Source: Agrilactobacillus yilanensis
GTDB taxonomy: Bacteria > Bacillota > Bacilli > Lactobacillales > Lactobacillaceae
Length of the DNA: 64,000 nucleotides
Direction of reading: 5' to 3'
NCBI RefSeq assembly: GCF_003946725.1
Contig: NZ_RHOY01000013.1
Coordinates: 25,174 to 89,173, forward strand
Part shown: piece after piece, positions 14,866-23,588 of the stretch
Numbering within the stretch: the stretch's first letter is position 1
How the letters are laid out: every line of letters begins with the position of its first letter
The notes under the pieces: generated by a model
What the model was told of the DNA's origin: nothing
The model's database searches: none
What the model saw: only the letters and a program-made list of their open reading frames with translations
Translations under genes and position numbers: made by a program

Positions 14866-16260
14866 TTAATATTGACCGAAGACTTTAATAACTTCGTCGG
14901 CTTGGGGCGTTGGCTGATATTTCTGTTCTAGGAATTTCTTGCCCACTTGCGGAAATAGCGCATAAGTCAGCACATCTTCATCCGTTTTTGCCAAAGTTTT
15001 GAGCTGCGTCTTTAAACTTTCAAATTCAGCTTCAATATGATCAGCTGGACGGTCCGTAATTACAGGGGCATCCCCAATCAATTGCTGGCGAAAATCCGCG
15101 GCAACCGGTACCGGTGACCGACCGTATTCCCCCATGAGATAAGCTTTGATTTCATTAGGTACCATCTGATACCGTTTGCCCGTAACCACGTTCATTACCG
15201 CCTGTGTCCCCACCATCTGACTCAATGGCGTGACTAACGGCGGAAAGCCTAAATCTTCGCGAACTTTAGGGACTTCCGCCAAAACAGCATCATATTTATC
15301 CAAGGCATTGGCCTGTTTTAATTGGGCATACAAATTGGACAGCATCCCCCCAGGTACTTGATAAATCAAGGCTCTTGGATCGGCTGTTAATACTTTAGGA
15401 TCAATCAAATCTGCACTTAAATACTTCGGTCGCAAACTTCTAAAATAGTCAGCTGCCTCACCCATTTTGACCAAATCAATGCCCGTATCATACCCGGCTT
15501 CATCGAAGTTCAAAACCATCGATTCAGTCGCTGGCTGGCTAGTACCTTCACTCAATGGTGACAATGCGGTATCAATTCTATCCGCACCAGCCGCAATAGC
15601 CGCTTGATACGTCAACTGACCGATACCGCTGGTGCAATGCGTATGTACAATAATCGGCAGTGAAATCGTCTGCTTTAAGCGTTGCACTAAAGCGGCACAT
15701 TTTGGTCCGGTCAAAATACCAGCCATATCCTTAATACAAATTGAATCGGCACCCATCTGCGCCAACGTATTGCCCAATTGCGCATAATAATCCAACGTAT
15801 GGGCTTCACTAATGGTATAAACAATTGTCAGCTGTGCTTCTTTGCCGGTTTTTTTCACTGCTTTTAAAGCCGCTTCTAGATTACGCGTATCATTCAGTGC
15901 ATCAAAAATCCGAAAAATATCAATGCCGTTTTCTGCGGACTGTTCAATAAATTTTGTCACCACATCATCCGCATAGTGTCGATAACCTAATAAGTTTTGC
16001 CCCCGTAAAAGCATCTGCAGCGGGGTTTTTGTTACATGCTGCTTAATTGTCCGCAGTCGTTGCCAAGGGTCTTCGTCCAAAAAGCGAATACACGCATCAA
16101 AGGTGGCCCCGCCCCAACATTCCAATGAAGCGTAGCCGATATCATCCAGCGTATCTAAAATCGGCAACATATCTGCCATTGGCATCCTTGTCGCCATCAA
16201 ACTTTGATGGGCATCTCTCAAAATTGTTTCTGTAATTCCAATCCGTCTTTGTCCTTCCAT
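14866..16260 (-). CDS. oadA: Oxaloacetate decarboxylase alpha subunit (carboxyltransferase)
   Basis: 464 residues from ATG 16260; a GTG nine bases earlier overlaps the AGAGGTGAG ribosome site and is less likely. HMGL-like TIM-barrel domain with the N-terminal ITETILRDAHQSLMATR metal/substrate motif and the CWGGATFDACIRFL motif, followed by the conserved carboxylase domain (PGGMLSNL, MVGTQAVMNVV). The protein ends before a biotin domain, consistent with the separate carrier gene. It transfers CO2 from oxaloacetate to biotin, giving pyruvate. No citrate lyase gene is in the window, so the source of oxaloacetate may be malate, aspartate or citrate enzymes elsewhere. Confidence 0.95.
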   Translation of the reverse strand: MEGQRRIGITETILRDAHQSLMATRMPMADMLPILDTLDDIGYASLECWGGATFDACIRFLDEDPWQRLRTIKQHVTKTPLQMLLRGQNLLGYRHYADDVVTKFIEQSAENGIDIFRIFDALNDTRNLEAALKAVKKTGKEAQLTIVYTISEAHTLDYYAQLGNTLAQMGADSICIKDMAGILTGPKCAALVQRLKQTISLPIIVHTHCTSGIGQLTYQAAIAAGADRIDTALSPLSEGTSQPATESMVLNFDEAGYDTGIDLVKMGEAADYFRSLRPKYLSADLIDPKVLTADPRALIYQVPGGMLSNLYAQLKQANALDKYDAVLAEVPKVREDLGFPPLVTPLSQMVGTQAVMNVVTGKRYQMVPNEIKAYLMGEYGRSPVPVAADFRQQLIGDAPVITDRPADHIEAEFESLKTQLKTLAKTDEDVLTYALFPQVGKKFLEQKYQPTPQADEVIKVFGQY

Positions 16261-16337
16261 AAATCTCACCTCTAATTTTTATAAATTTATTTTCTTGGTA
16301 CTTTTTTAGTTGCACAAATAGGCCATTACCCAGTTTA

Positions 16338-16379
16338 TGCAATCGCTTACAATAGTATTGTATCATAGTTTCTTGTCTA
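16338..16379 (-). promoter_or_regulatory. Promoter with cre-like site for the oad operon
   Basis: Minus strand: TAGACA (16374-16379), 16 bases, TACTAT (16352-16357), then TGTAAGCGATTGCA (16338-16351), matching the CcpA cre consensus TGWAANCGNTNWCA at 13 of 14 positions. A cre overlapping the start of transcription should give glucose repression. This is inferred from sequence only. Confidence 0.6.
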
Positions 16380-16412
16380 ATCTTGGCCGCCAGTCAAAAT
16401 GACTAATGTTCA

Positions 16413-16464
16413 AATAAAAAAGAACCTGCATGCAGACCCAATGTCCACTGCAGATTCTTTTATT
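16413..16464 (-). terminator. Terminator of the tyrA-aroK unit
   Basis: Minus-strand AAAAGAATCTGCA pairs with TGCAGGTTCTTTT with one mismatch around a 20-base loop, followed by a T-rich run, just after the aroK stop. Confidence 0.7.
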
Positions 16465-16473
16465 TCTATATTA

Positions 16474-17001
16474 TTAAGACAATAATTGATTCATCTCACC
16501 GAAGTTATAAACTGAAAATATTTGCGCCGTTACCATGTCTGGTGTTGTGTCATCTGTTTTAATCGTCAAATCGCTGACCTCTTCATAAAAATCAGCACGT
16601 TTTTGCGCTAAATCTTGGAAGCCTTGTAAATTCAGATTTTTAGCAATCGGCCGATTGTTATCACCACAAACCCGCCGGTATAAAACTGACGCATCCGCTT
16701 GTAAATAAACCACCGGAACAGCACAATTTTTTAACAGCATCCGATTAACGGCTTGTGTCACAACACCGCCACCAGTGGATAAAATAACATTTTGAGCCAA
16801 ACTCTCTCGTAGAGCTTGCGTCTCCAATTGTCTAAAGCCGATTTCGCCAACTTCTTCAAAAATATCCGGAATACGTTTGCCAGCATCCGCCACAATTTTT
16901 TGGTCTAAATCAATCAAATCTAACTGGGTTTTTTGTGCTAATAATTGACCGATCGTTGTTTTACCGGCCCCCATTAAACCTACTAATACCACACTTGCCA
17001 T
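16474..17001 (-). CDS. aroK: Shikimate kinase
   Basis: 175 residues. P-loop GLMGAGKTT (residues 8-16), the shikimate-binding DLD (about 33) with downstream FR (RQLE context), STGGGVV (about 75-81), and the lid R near NNRPIAKN. ATP-dependent phosphorylation of shikimate to shikimate 3-phosphate, fifth step of the chorismate pathway. It starts directly after tyrA and shares its T-box-controlled transcript. Confidence 0.95.
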   Translation of the reverse strand: MASVVLVGLMGAGKTTIGQLLAQKTQLDLIDLDQKIVADAGKRIPDIFEEVGEIGFRQLETQALRESLAQNVILSTGGGVVTQAVNRMLLKNCAVPVVYLQADASVLYRRVCGDNNRPIAKNLNLQGFQDLAQKRADFYEEVSDLTIKTDDTTPDMVTAQIFSVYNFGEMNQLLS

Positions 17002-17002
17002 T

Positions 17003-18106
17003 TTATTTTACCCCCACTTTTTCAGTGAATGACACATCGCTTAAAACCCCTTTGGCTAAGTTCAAATCCCGTTCACTGCCAAAAGTAAGCTGTAAAACAC
17101 CATTAATGTCATCCCGCGTCTCCAACACTTGAATATTCACCAAATTAATTTTTTTCGTTGCTAAGCGTGCTGTAATCGCCGCAATCGAGCCTGAATGATC
17201 TGGAATATTGACATAGATGTCAAAAAAGCCTGGTAAACTACCACTATTTTTTTTCGTTTCAATTTTTTCACGGGTTACTTTAGCCGCACTGAAAAAATCA
17301 TACAACGCCCGGCGATCTTGGTTAGCGATTCGCCATTCTAGCCGTTGAATTTCATTACCATAAGCTTGCAGTAATTCCAAAATTTCAGCACTATTGGTGT
17401 CCAAAATATCTGCCCACATATCAGGATCGCTGGAAGCAATCCGGGTCATATCTCTAAAACCACCGGCTGCTAAGCGCAACATATCCGGTGTATCCTTGAA
17501 ATCATTACGGGCCAAATTCACTAGACCCGCTGCTAAAATATGCGGTACATGACTCAATAAAGCCACCACGTGATCGTGTTGTTTTGGTTCAATTGTCAAG
17601 AATTTGGCATTAGTTACTTTTAATAATGCCTTTAGACGCTCAACTTGACTTGATGCGACACCGTCAGCTGGAACAAGTAGGTAAAAAGCACTGCGAAACA
17701 AATCCCAATTCGCTGCTAAAACGCCGGATTTGTGGGAACCTGCCATAGGATGGCCGCCGATAAAGGTAATGCCTTTATCAGTTAGTACTTGTGCAGTGGC
17801 TAAAATAGCCTGCTTTGTGCTACCTGCGTCGGTCACAATCACATTGTCTTTTAGCGGCAATTCTGCCAATTCACAGATTGTCTGTTGAATTACTTCAACC
17901 GGCGTTGCCAATAAAATAACATCTGCTTTAGGGGCTTCTGTGGCTAAATCTTTGCCAATTTTGTTGATGATCCCCATATCTAGTGCTTCGGTTAAATGGG
18001 CTGGATCGTAATCCAACCCGATAATAAAGGCCTCCGGATCAAACTTTGAGATTGCATATGCGATTGAACCACCTATTAAGCCTAAACCATTAACTAGAAT
18101 TTTCAT
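17003..18106 (-). CDS. tyrA: Prephenate dehydrogenase with C-terminal ACT domain
   Basis: 367 residues from ATG 18106, which lies behind AAAGGGGTG; the longer frame would enter the T-box terminator. N-terminal Rossmann fold with GLGLIGGSIA, the catalytic region around GGHPMAGSHKSG (with the conserved His), a helical domain, and a C-terminal ACT-like regulatory domain (about 295-367, DIYVNIPDHSGSIAAITARL). It oxidises and decarboxylates prephenate to 4-hydroxyphenylpyruvate for tyrosine synthesis; the ACT domain probably binds tyrosine. A T-box leader lies immediately upstream. Confidence 0.95.
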   Translation of the reverse strand: MKILVNGLGLIGGSIAYAISKFDPEAFIIGLDYDPAHLTEALDMGIINKIGKDLATEAPKADVILLATPVEVIQQTICELAELPLKDNVIVTDAGSTKQAILATAQVLTDKGITFIGGHPMAGSHKSGVLAANWDLFRSAFYLLVPADGVASSQVERLKALLKVTNAKFLTIEPKQHDHVVALLSHVPHILAAGLVNLARNDFKDTPDMLRLAAGGFRDMTRIASSDPDMWADILDTNSAEILELLQAYGNEIQRLEWRIANQDRRALYDFFSAAKVTREKIETKKNSGSLPGFFDIYVNIPDHSGSIAAITARLATKKINLVNIQVLETRDDINGVLQLTFGSERDLNLAKGVLSDVSFTEKVGVK

Positions 18107-18134
18107 CAGACAAACACCCCTTTGATTGTTTTTT

Positions 18135-18345
18135 ATAAAAAAAGCCCCGATCACAACAATGCGATCGGGACGTCATTAACGCGGTACCACCCAATATTCA
18201 GCAAGCTTAACGCCCACTGCACTTTGAATTTAAAATTAAAAATCTAACGCTTCAAGTATTTCACAACTTCGCCCTGCTTGGCTCGCACCCACCGCCAATT
18301 CTCTGAACACTAAAACGAATTGTTACTAAATATTAGAATGTAATG
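18135..18345 (-). ncRNA. T-box leader, probably tyrosine-tRNA responsive
   Basis: Minus-strand leader with the T-box TGGGTGGTACCGCG (complement at 18181-18192 and flank), a Stem I region with GGTGGGTGCGAGCC, and a final rho-independent hairpin. In the expected specifier region (GTTGTGAAATACTTGAAG) the triplet TAC fits tyrosine. The T-box bulge TGGT would pair with a tRNA ending A-C-C-A, as for tRNA-Tyr. It should allow tyrA-aroK expression when uncharged tRNA-Tyr accumulates. T-box identity is sure; the tyrosine specificity is inferred. Confidence 0.85.
18136..18171 (-). terminator. T-box-controlled terminator
   Basis: Minus-strand CCCGATCGCA and TGTGATCGGGG form the stem, followed by seven T, directly after the T-box sequence with which the left arm competes. 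Confidence 0.85.
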
Positions 18346-18374
18346 AGATTAACATGCTACATTCTAATTGTCAA
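18346..18374 (-). promoter_or_regulatory. Promoter of the tyrA T-box transcript
   Basis: Minus strand: consensus TTGACA (18369-18374), 17-base spacer, TAATCT (18346-18351). It begins right at the aroA stop, giving tyrA-aroK their own transcript. Confidence 0.75.
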
Positions 18375-18376
18375 TA

Positions 18377-19666
18377 TTATTTCACCAATAATTTTAATAA
18401 GTCGTCATAAAAATCTGGATAAGACACGGCAATGGCTTCTGCCTGTTGCAATGTAAAGTCATCTTTTGTTAATAAAGCCGCCACCATCAGCATCATCGCA
18501 ATCCGATGATCGCCGTAACTATTTAAAGTGCCTTGAACTTTATGCAATGGCGTTGGGCCGGTGATTATCATACCATCTGGCTTTTCTTCAATCTTGGCCC
18601 CCATCTTCGTCAATTCTGTAACAACTGTACTGATCCGGTCGGTTTCTTTAACCCGCAATTCCTCGGCACCGGAAATTTCCGTAACGCCTTGTGCCTGTGT
18701 CGCGCATAAAACGACTAGTGGCAATTCATCAATCACGCTGGGAATACTTTCTTTCGTGAGAGTAATCCCCGTTAAATCAGCACTCTTAATTTTTAAATCA
18801 CCAGTAGGTTCAAAATCTGTTTCTAAATTAGCCACGGAGATATTCCCGTTCATTTGGCCGATAACTTCCAAAAAACCAGTCCGCGTTGGATTCAAACCAA
18901 CATGGGTTAAGGTCAGGTCACTACCTGCCAATAACGTCGCTGCAGCAACGAAAAAGGCCGCTGATGAAGGATCACCAGGCACAGTTAAGTCTTTACCGGT
19001 CAAGGTTTGATTTGGCTGCACGGTTAAAGTTAACCCGTCTTTTTCAAGATGCCCGCCAAAATACTGCAGCATCCGTTCTGTATGATCTCTTGTTGCTAAT
19101 TTCTCCGTTAAATGACTCGGGCCATCTGCTTGTAGCGCCGCAAAAATCAAAGCGCTTTTTACTTGGGCACTGGCCACCGGGATCGTGTAATCTAATGGTT
19201 TCAGATGGGCATTGGCCTGAATCGTCAATGGTAACCGATCGTCTGTTGCTGTGACCTGGGCGCCCATTTCAGCTAAAGGATTCAAAACCCGTCCCATTGG
19301 CCGCTGACTCAAAGAATCATCGCCAATAAACGTCATCGCAAAAGGCTGTCGCGCTAATAAACCTAACAATAAGCGTGTAGATGTCCCTGAATTGCCCATA
19401 TCTAAGTCAGCTTTAGGCGGTTTTAAGCCTTTAAGCCCCACCCCTTGAATGGTAACCGTATCTTCAGTAGTTTCAATGGGTACACCCAATGCTTTGAACA
19501 CAGCGATTGTATGTAAACAATCTGCTGAAAATAAGAAGTGCTTTGCCGTGGTTGTGCCCTTAGCTAAAGCCCCCAGCATCACCGAACGATGCGAAATACT
19601 TTTATCGCCAGGTACCGCACAAGTCCCCTTTAAGACGGCTGGGCCGCTCGTTAATTCTTTGTCCAT
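18377..19666 (-). CDS. aroA: 5-enolpyruvylshikimate-3-phosphate synthase
   Basis: 429 residues. Family signatures: GDKSISHRSVML (PEP/S3P-binding Lys-Ser), DMGNSGTSTRLLLG, RPMGRVL and the C-terminal RVKETDRI with SYGDHRIAMM. The residue after the LGNSGT-type motif is the usual G/S environment, so nothing suggests altered inhibitor binding. It joins phosphoenolpyruvate and shikimate 3-phosphate. It lies 16 bases downstream of aroC, probably one transcript, and directly before the T-box promoter of tyrA-aroK. Confidence 0.97.
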   Translation of the reverse strand: MDKELTSGPAVLKGTCAVPGDKSISHRSVMLGALAKGTTTAKHFLFSADCLHTIAVFKALGVPIETTEDTVTIQGVGLKGLKPPKADLDMGNSGTSTRLLLGLLARQPFAMTFIGDDSLSQRPMGRVLNPLAEMGAQVTATDDRLPLTIQANAHLKPLDYTIPVASAQVKSALIFAALQADGPSHLTEKLATRDHTERMLQYFGGHLEKDGLTLTVQPNQTLTGKDLTVPGDPSSAAFFVAAATLLAGSDLTLTHVGLNPTRTGFLEVIGQMNGNISVANLETDFEPTGDLKIKSADLTGITLTKESIPSVIDELPLVVLCATQAQGVTEISGAEELRVKETDRISTVVTELTKMGAKIEEKPDGMIITGPTPLHKVQGTLNSYGDHRIAMMLMVAALLTKDDFTLQQAEAIAVSYPDFYDDLLKLLVK

Positions 19667-19682
19667 AACTGCCTAAATCCCC

Positions 19683-20858
19683 TTAATAATTTTTTAATTC
19701 TTCTCGGTAAGCCGCAACTTGCGCCTGCAAACGATCCATGGCATTGGCATCAAACATATCTAAAACAGCCTGCGCAATCGTAATTGCCGTCATTGCCTCC
19801 GCAACCGTAGCTGCTGCAGGCACCGCCGTCGTATCTGAACGTTCCACATTAGCCTCATAAGCCTCTTTAGTGTTCACGTCCACACTGCGCAACGGCTTAT
19901 ACAGCGTGGGAATTGGCTTCATCACCGCCGTGATCACAATCGGCATCCCGTTTGTCATCCCGCCTTCAAAGCCGCCTAAATGGTCCGTCTGCCGGTAAAA
20001 ACCTTTGCCTTGATCATAAAAAATTTCATCCATATCTTCACTGCCAGGATGATTTGCCAACTCAAAACCATCGCCAAAAGCCACCCCTTTGAACGCATTG
20101 ATGGCAATAATCGCCTGCGCCAAACGGCCGTCTAATTTTTGATCCGCACTCACATAGCTGCCCAGCCCAGCTGGAACACCTGTTACGATCACTTCAACAA
20201 CGCCGCCTAAAGTATCACCCGCTTTTTTAGCCGCATCAATATTCATTTTAATTTCAGCTTCAGCCGCTGGATCAAAAGTCCGAACTTCACTAGCTTCTGT
20301 TACTTTGCGCAACGCCTCTAAATCCGCAAATTCATTTAGTTTTGCTGTATCCGCCTTAACAGACCCCAACTGACGAACAAAACCTAAAACATCAATCCCT
20401 AAAGCCTTTAAGAATTGCTTAGCCACGCTCCCTACAGCCACTCGCATCGCCGTTTCTCGAGCACTAGACCGTTCCAAAACATTACGCAAATCTTTGTGCT
20501 GATACTTCATACCACCCACAAGATCCGCATGCCCTGGCCGAGGTTTAGTCACCTGTCGAACCGTATTTTCTGCCGTTGCCGGTTCTGTTGGAGACATTAC
20601 AGACTGCCAATGTGCAAAATCTTTATTTGCCAATTGAATCGTCACCGGTGATCCCAACGTCTTTTGATGTCGAACCCCCGCTGTAATTTGAACCTCATCC
20701 GTTTCAATTTGTTGTCTTGCCCCACGACCATAACCTTGCTTGCGCCGCCACATATCATGATTAATCTGATCTATATCAATGGTCAAATTCGCAGGTAACC
20801 CCTCAATAACCGCCGTTAGTTGCGGCCCGTGAGATTCCCCAGCAGTAATATAACGCAT
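19683..20858 (-). CDS. aroC: Chorismate synthase
   Basis: 391 residues from ATG 20858, which follows GGAGG by seven T. Motifs: N-terminal GESHGP with the catalytic His, RRKQGYGRGARQ, RSSARETAMRVAVG (FMN/substrate-binding) and the C-terminal RSDTTAVPAAATVAEAM. It makes chorismate from EPSP with reduced FMN. It is the first gene of the aroC-aroA unit. A -10-like TATGAT lies upstream on the minus strand. Confidence 0.97.
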   Translation of the reverse strand: MRYITAGESHGPQLTAVIEGLPANLTIDIDQINHDMWRRKQGYGRGARQQIETDEVQITAGVRHQKTLGSPVTIQLANKDFAHWQSVMSPTEPATAENTVRQVTKPRPGHADLVGGMKYQHKDLRNVLERSSARETAMRVAVGSVAKQFLKALGIDVLGFVRQLGSVKADTAKLNEFADLEALRKVTEASEVRTFDPAAEAEIKMNIDAAKKAGDTLGGVVEVIVTGVPAGLGSYVSADQKLDGRLAQAIIAINAFKGVAFGDGFELANHPGSEDMDEIFYDQGKGFYRQTDHLGGFEGGMTNGMPIVITAVMKPIPTLYKPLRSVDVNTKEAYEANVERSDTTAVPAAATVAEAMTAITIAQAVLDMFDANAMDRLQAQVAAYREELKNY

Positions 20859-20945
20859 AAAAAAACCTCCAAAAATTGTTTGTTTTATCATATCACAGAA
20901 ACAAACAGATACCGAGAAAAAACTGAGAAAATTATTAAAATATTA

Positions 20946-21064
20946 TTAGAGCGCGAACTAGAGCGGTAAAACCGCGAGCACTAACCTAGAATTATGAAAT
21001 AAGTGCACTTCGCTTATGAATAATTCGTAGTTAGGTGAGCGTTTTGCTCTAGTGAGCGCGTTTT
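20946..21064. repeat. Palindromic repeat unit A (copy 1)
   Basis: About 119 bases that fold on themselves: the left arm has AGAGCGCGAACTAGAGC and GAGCACTAACCTA, the right arm TAGTTAGGTGAGC and GCTCTAGTGAGCGCG. The centre forms its own hairpin (ATAAGTG/CGCTTAT). It shares outer GAGCGCG ends with the neighbouring B unit. Confidence 0.75.
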
Positions 21065-21186
21065 AGATCAGAGCGCAACAAAAGACGGGTTGATTTTGAG
21101 CATAGCCTAGGCTAACGCCGTGAGCGGGCTTCGCTTACAAGTTAGACGTAGCTAAGCGCAAAAATCAGTCTTTTGGAGCGCGTTTA
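21065..21186. repeat. Palindromic repeat unit B (copy 1)
   Basis: About 120 bases. Outer arms CAAAAGAC and TGATTTTGAGC pair with GCGCAAAAATCA and GTCTTTTG; inner TAGC/GCTA and CTAAC/GTTAG pairs surround a central GTGAGCG/CGCTTAC hairpin. A second copy at the right edge of the window matches it closely. Confidence 0.75.
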
Positions 21187-21305
21187 GATTAGAGCGTGAA
21201 CTAGAGCGGGAAAGCCTCGAGCACTAACCTAGGATCTTGCAGGGTGTCGACAGACACACAAAAGATTCGTAGTTAGGTGAGAGCTTTGCTCTAGTGAGCG
21301 CGTTT
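21187..21305. repeat. Palindromic repeat unit A' (copy 2)
   Basis: The arms are nearly the same as in unit A (GAACTAGAGCGG, GAGCACTAACCTAG, CGTAGTTAGGTGAG, CTCTAGTGAGCGCG), but the central loop is different in sequence while still self-complementary (GATCTT.../...AAGATT). This is the pattern of a structure-conserved mobile or regulatory RNA/DNA element. Confidence 0.75.
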
Positions 21306-21557
21306 CAAAAAACCAATCCCCAATAAAAACGATATAAACCAGAACTTCACAACTTCGTGACATAAATCAAAAAAGATGCACAGATGTGTCTTTACTTAAA
21401 AATAAAAATTTTTGTTCGACCAATAAGCGATAACATGACTCATTTGAAACACCTCTAAAAATCTGTAATACCATGGTTGTACCATTTAAAAAATTGGTCT
21501 AACCTATTTTTCTTTTGGTATTAAGCGATAATAAAAATTTGTATAGCTCGGAAAGCC

Positions 21558-21586
21558 TTATCATTTTGCCCAATCCTTGTTATAAT
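21558..21586 (+). promoter_or_regulatory. Putative fbp promoter
   Basis: TTATCA (21558-21563), 17 bases, perfect TATAAT (21581-21586). The -10 box overlaps the first ATG of the fbp frame. Confidence 0.55.
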
Positions 21587-23537
21587 GTGGGTATCTTGTC
21601 AAAAGGGGTGTATTATCACGCAAGAGTTGGAAAAGGAATTACTACAGGAAAAGTATCCCACCAAAGAAGCCGTGACAACTGAAATTATTAATTTGAAAGC
21701 GATTTTAAGTCTACCGAAAAGTACCGAAGCTTTTATGAGCGACATTCATGGTGAATTTACCGCTTTTGATCACGTTTTAAGAAATGCTTCTGGAAACATC
21801 AAGCAAAAAATTGAAGAACTATTTAATGGTCAAATGACACCTAAAACGCAAAAAATCTTTGCCTTTTTAGTGTACTATCCATCTGAACGTCTAAAAATCA
21901 TTAAATCCACTTTTAACAACAGTGATGATTTAAAGCAATGGTATCTAAATACCTTTGACGACCTCCTAGAACTATTGAAGTATTGCGCTACAAAATACAC
22001 CCGCTCTAAAGTACGTAAAGCTTTAGCGCCTGAATTTGTTTATATCACTGAAGAACTGCTGTATGGGGATTTTACTACAGAAGACAAGCACAAATACTAC
22101 GCCCAAATTACAGACGATATTATCAATTTAAACTCCGCAGATCAATTCATCATTACTTTATGCCATACCATTCAAAGATTAGTTGTGGACCATTTACATA
22201 TGCTGGGGGATATTTATGATCGTGGTCCCGCCCCTGACAAAATCATGGACCGCTTGATGCGTCATCACTCTGTCGATTTACAATGGGGCAATCACGACAT
22301 TTTGTGGCTCGGTGCCGCGGCTGGTTCCCAACTATGCATTGCGAATCTATTAAGAATTTGCGCTCGTTATGACAACTTATCTATTGTCGAAGATTCCTAT
22401 GGCATTAATTTAAGACACCTGTCCTTACTAGCTGAAAAATACTATCAAGCGAACCCTGGTTTTGCGCCCAAACTCAATCACCAAACTGATAAACCTTCAA
22501 AAGCAGAGTTAGACCAAATCACTAAAATTCACCAGGCCATTGCGATTATTCAATTTAAGCTGGAAGGTCAAGCCATTGACCGCCGCCCTGAATTTAAAAT
22601 GACCCATCGCAAATTATTGGATAAACTCAATAAAGAGCGGACGGCTATCACACTAAACGGGAAAACTTACCCCATTGTTAACGGTTGCTTCCAAACTGTA
22701 GACCCTAAAAATCCTTATCAACTTTGTCCAGAAGAACAAGAAGTCATCGACCAACTGACTAACGCCTTTGTCAATTCCGAAAAACTTCATAAACATATGG
22801 ATTTCTTCATGAAAAAGGGCAGTATGTATTTGGTTTATAACAATAATCTTCTAGTCCATGGCTGTGTCCCCGTGGATAAGGATGGTAATTTAGAAGGTTT
22901 AACTTTAAATGGCCAACTTTATAAAGGCCGCGCTTTATTTGACTTACTGGAACATAATTTACGAGAAAGTTACATTTATTCCAAACAAAACGACGACTTA
23001 GCCACTGATTTATTGTGGTATCTTTGGACCGGCCCCGTCTCTCCTTTATTCGGAAAACGGGTCATGTCCACCTTTGAACGGTACTTTATTGAAGATAAGA
23101 CAGCCCATTTTGAAGAACCGAACAGTTATTACACCTTGCGCCACGAAGCTTGGTTTATTGAAAAGATGCTTCAAGAATTCGGTATCGATCCTAAAGTTGG
23201 CCATATTATTAACGGTCACACACCTGTCAAAAAAGGCCGTTCCCCAATTATGGCAGAAGGCAAGATGTTAGTTATCGACGGCGGTTTTTCGAAAGCCTAC
23301 CAAAAAACGACTGGCATCGGCGGCTACACGTTACTTTATAACTCCTATGGCTTGCAGCTGGTTACACATCAGCCATTCACCACCCGTGCAAATGCCATCG
23401 CCCAGCTAACCGATATTGTTTCCACCAAACGGATCGTAGAACAAGAATTGGCCCGTAAAACCGTGGCCGAGACGGATATCGGCACAAAATTAAAACGCCA
23501 AGTAAAACAATTGAAAGAACTTTTAGACGATATGTAA
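21585..23537 (+). CDS. fbp: Class III fructose-1,6-bisphosphatase
   Basis: 650 residues in the open frame, the size of the firmicute class III enzyme. Calcineurin-like metal motifs are present: FMSDIHGEF (about 50), LGDIYDRGPAPD, WGNHDILWLGA and INGHTPVKKG. It dephosphorylates fructose 1,6-bisphosphate in gluconeogenesis. The start is unsettled: ATG 21585 lies inside a perfect -10 box, while the ribosome site AAAAGGGGTG (21601-21610) lies downstream of it. From there only ATT 21612, ATC 21615 or ACG 21618 are well spaced, and TTG 21627 is 16 bases away. The N-terminal 10-14 residues given by ATG 21585 are therefore doubtful. Confidence 0.95.
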   Translation: MWVSCQKGCIITQELEKELLQEKYPTKEAVTTEIINLKAILSLPKSTEAFMSDIHGEFTAFDHVLRNASGNIKQKIEELFNGQMTPKTQKIFAFLVYYPSERLKIIKSTFNNSDDLKQWYLNTFDDLLELLKYCATKYTRSKVRKALAPEFVYITEELLYGDFTTEDKHKYYAQITDDIINLNSADQFIITLCHTIQRLVVDHLHMLGDIYDRGPAPDKIMDRLMRHHSVDLQWGNHDILWLGAAAGSQLCIANLLRICARYDNLSIVEDSYGINLRHLSLLAEKYYQANPGFAPKLNHQTDKPSKAELDQITKIHQAIAIIQFKLEGQAIDRRPEFKMTHRKLLDKLNKERTAITLNGKTYPIVNGCFQTVDPKNPYQLCPEEQEVIDQLTNAFVNSEKLHKHMDFFMKKGSMYLVYNNNLLVHGCVPVDKDGNLEGLTLNGQLYKGRALFDLLEHNLRESYIYSKQNDDLATDLLWYLWTGPVSPLFGKRVMSTFERYFIEDKTAHFEEPNSYYTLRHEAWFIEKMLQEFGIDPKVGHIINGHTPVKKGRSPIMAEGKMLVIDGGFSKAYQKTTGIGGYTLLYNSYGLQLVTHQPFTTRANAIAQLTDIVSTKRIVEQELARKTVAETDIGTKLKRQVKQLKELLDDM

Positions 23538-23555
23538 TGCGGCGCACCCGCATAA

Positions 23556-23587
23556 AAAAATCATCCCGTAAAAGGATGATTTTTTTG
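23556..23587. terminator. Bidirectional terminator between fbp and the pur operon
   Basis: AAAAAAATCATCC and GGATGATTTTTTT make a 13-bp stem with a 7-base loop between convergent fbp and purD. Confidence 0.9.
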
Positions 23588-23588
23588 T

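Larger units (their letters stand above)
20859..21584. other. 725-base gene-free region between aroC and fbp
   Basis: The left part carries the aroC promoter region; the middle 360 bases are three contiguous palindromic repeat units, given separately; the right 270 bases are AT-rich, with the fbp promoter at the end. No coding frame is convincing. Confidence 0.7.

Noticed and set aside
20946..21305. CRISPR array or insertion sequence
   Set aside because: Units are palindromic, about 120 bases, adjoining without spacers, and contain no transposase frame.
21316..21557. Possible small hairpins (AAAGATGCACA/TGTGTCTTT and others) as regulatory RNA upstream of fbp
   Set aside because: Stems are short with bulges; AT-rich DNA gives such pairs by chance.
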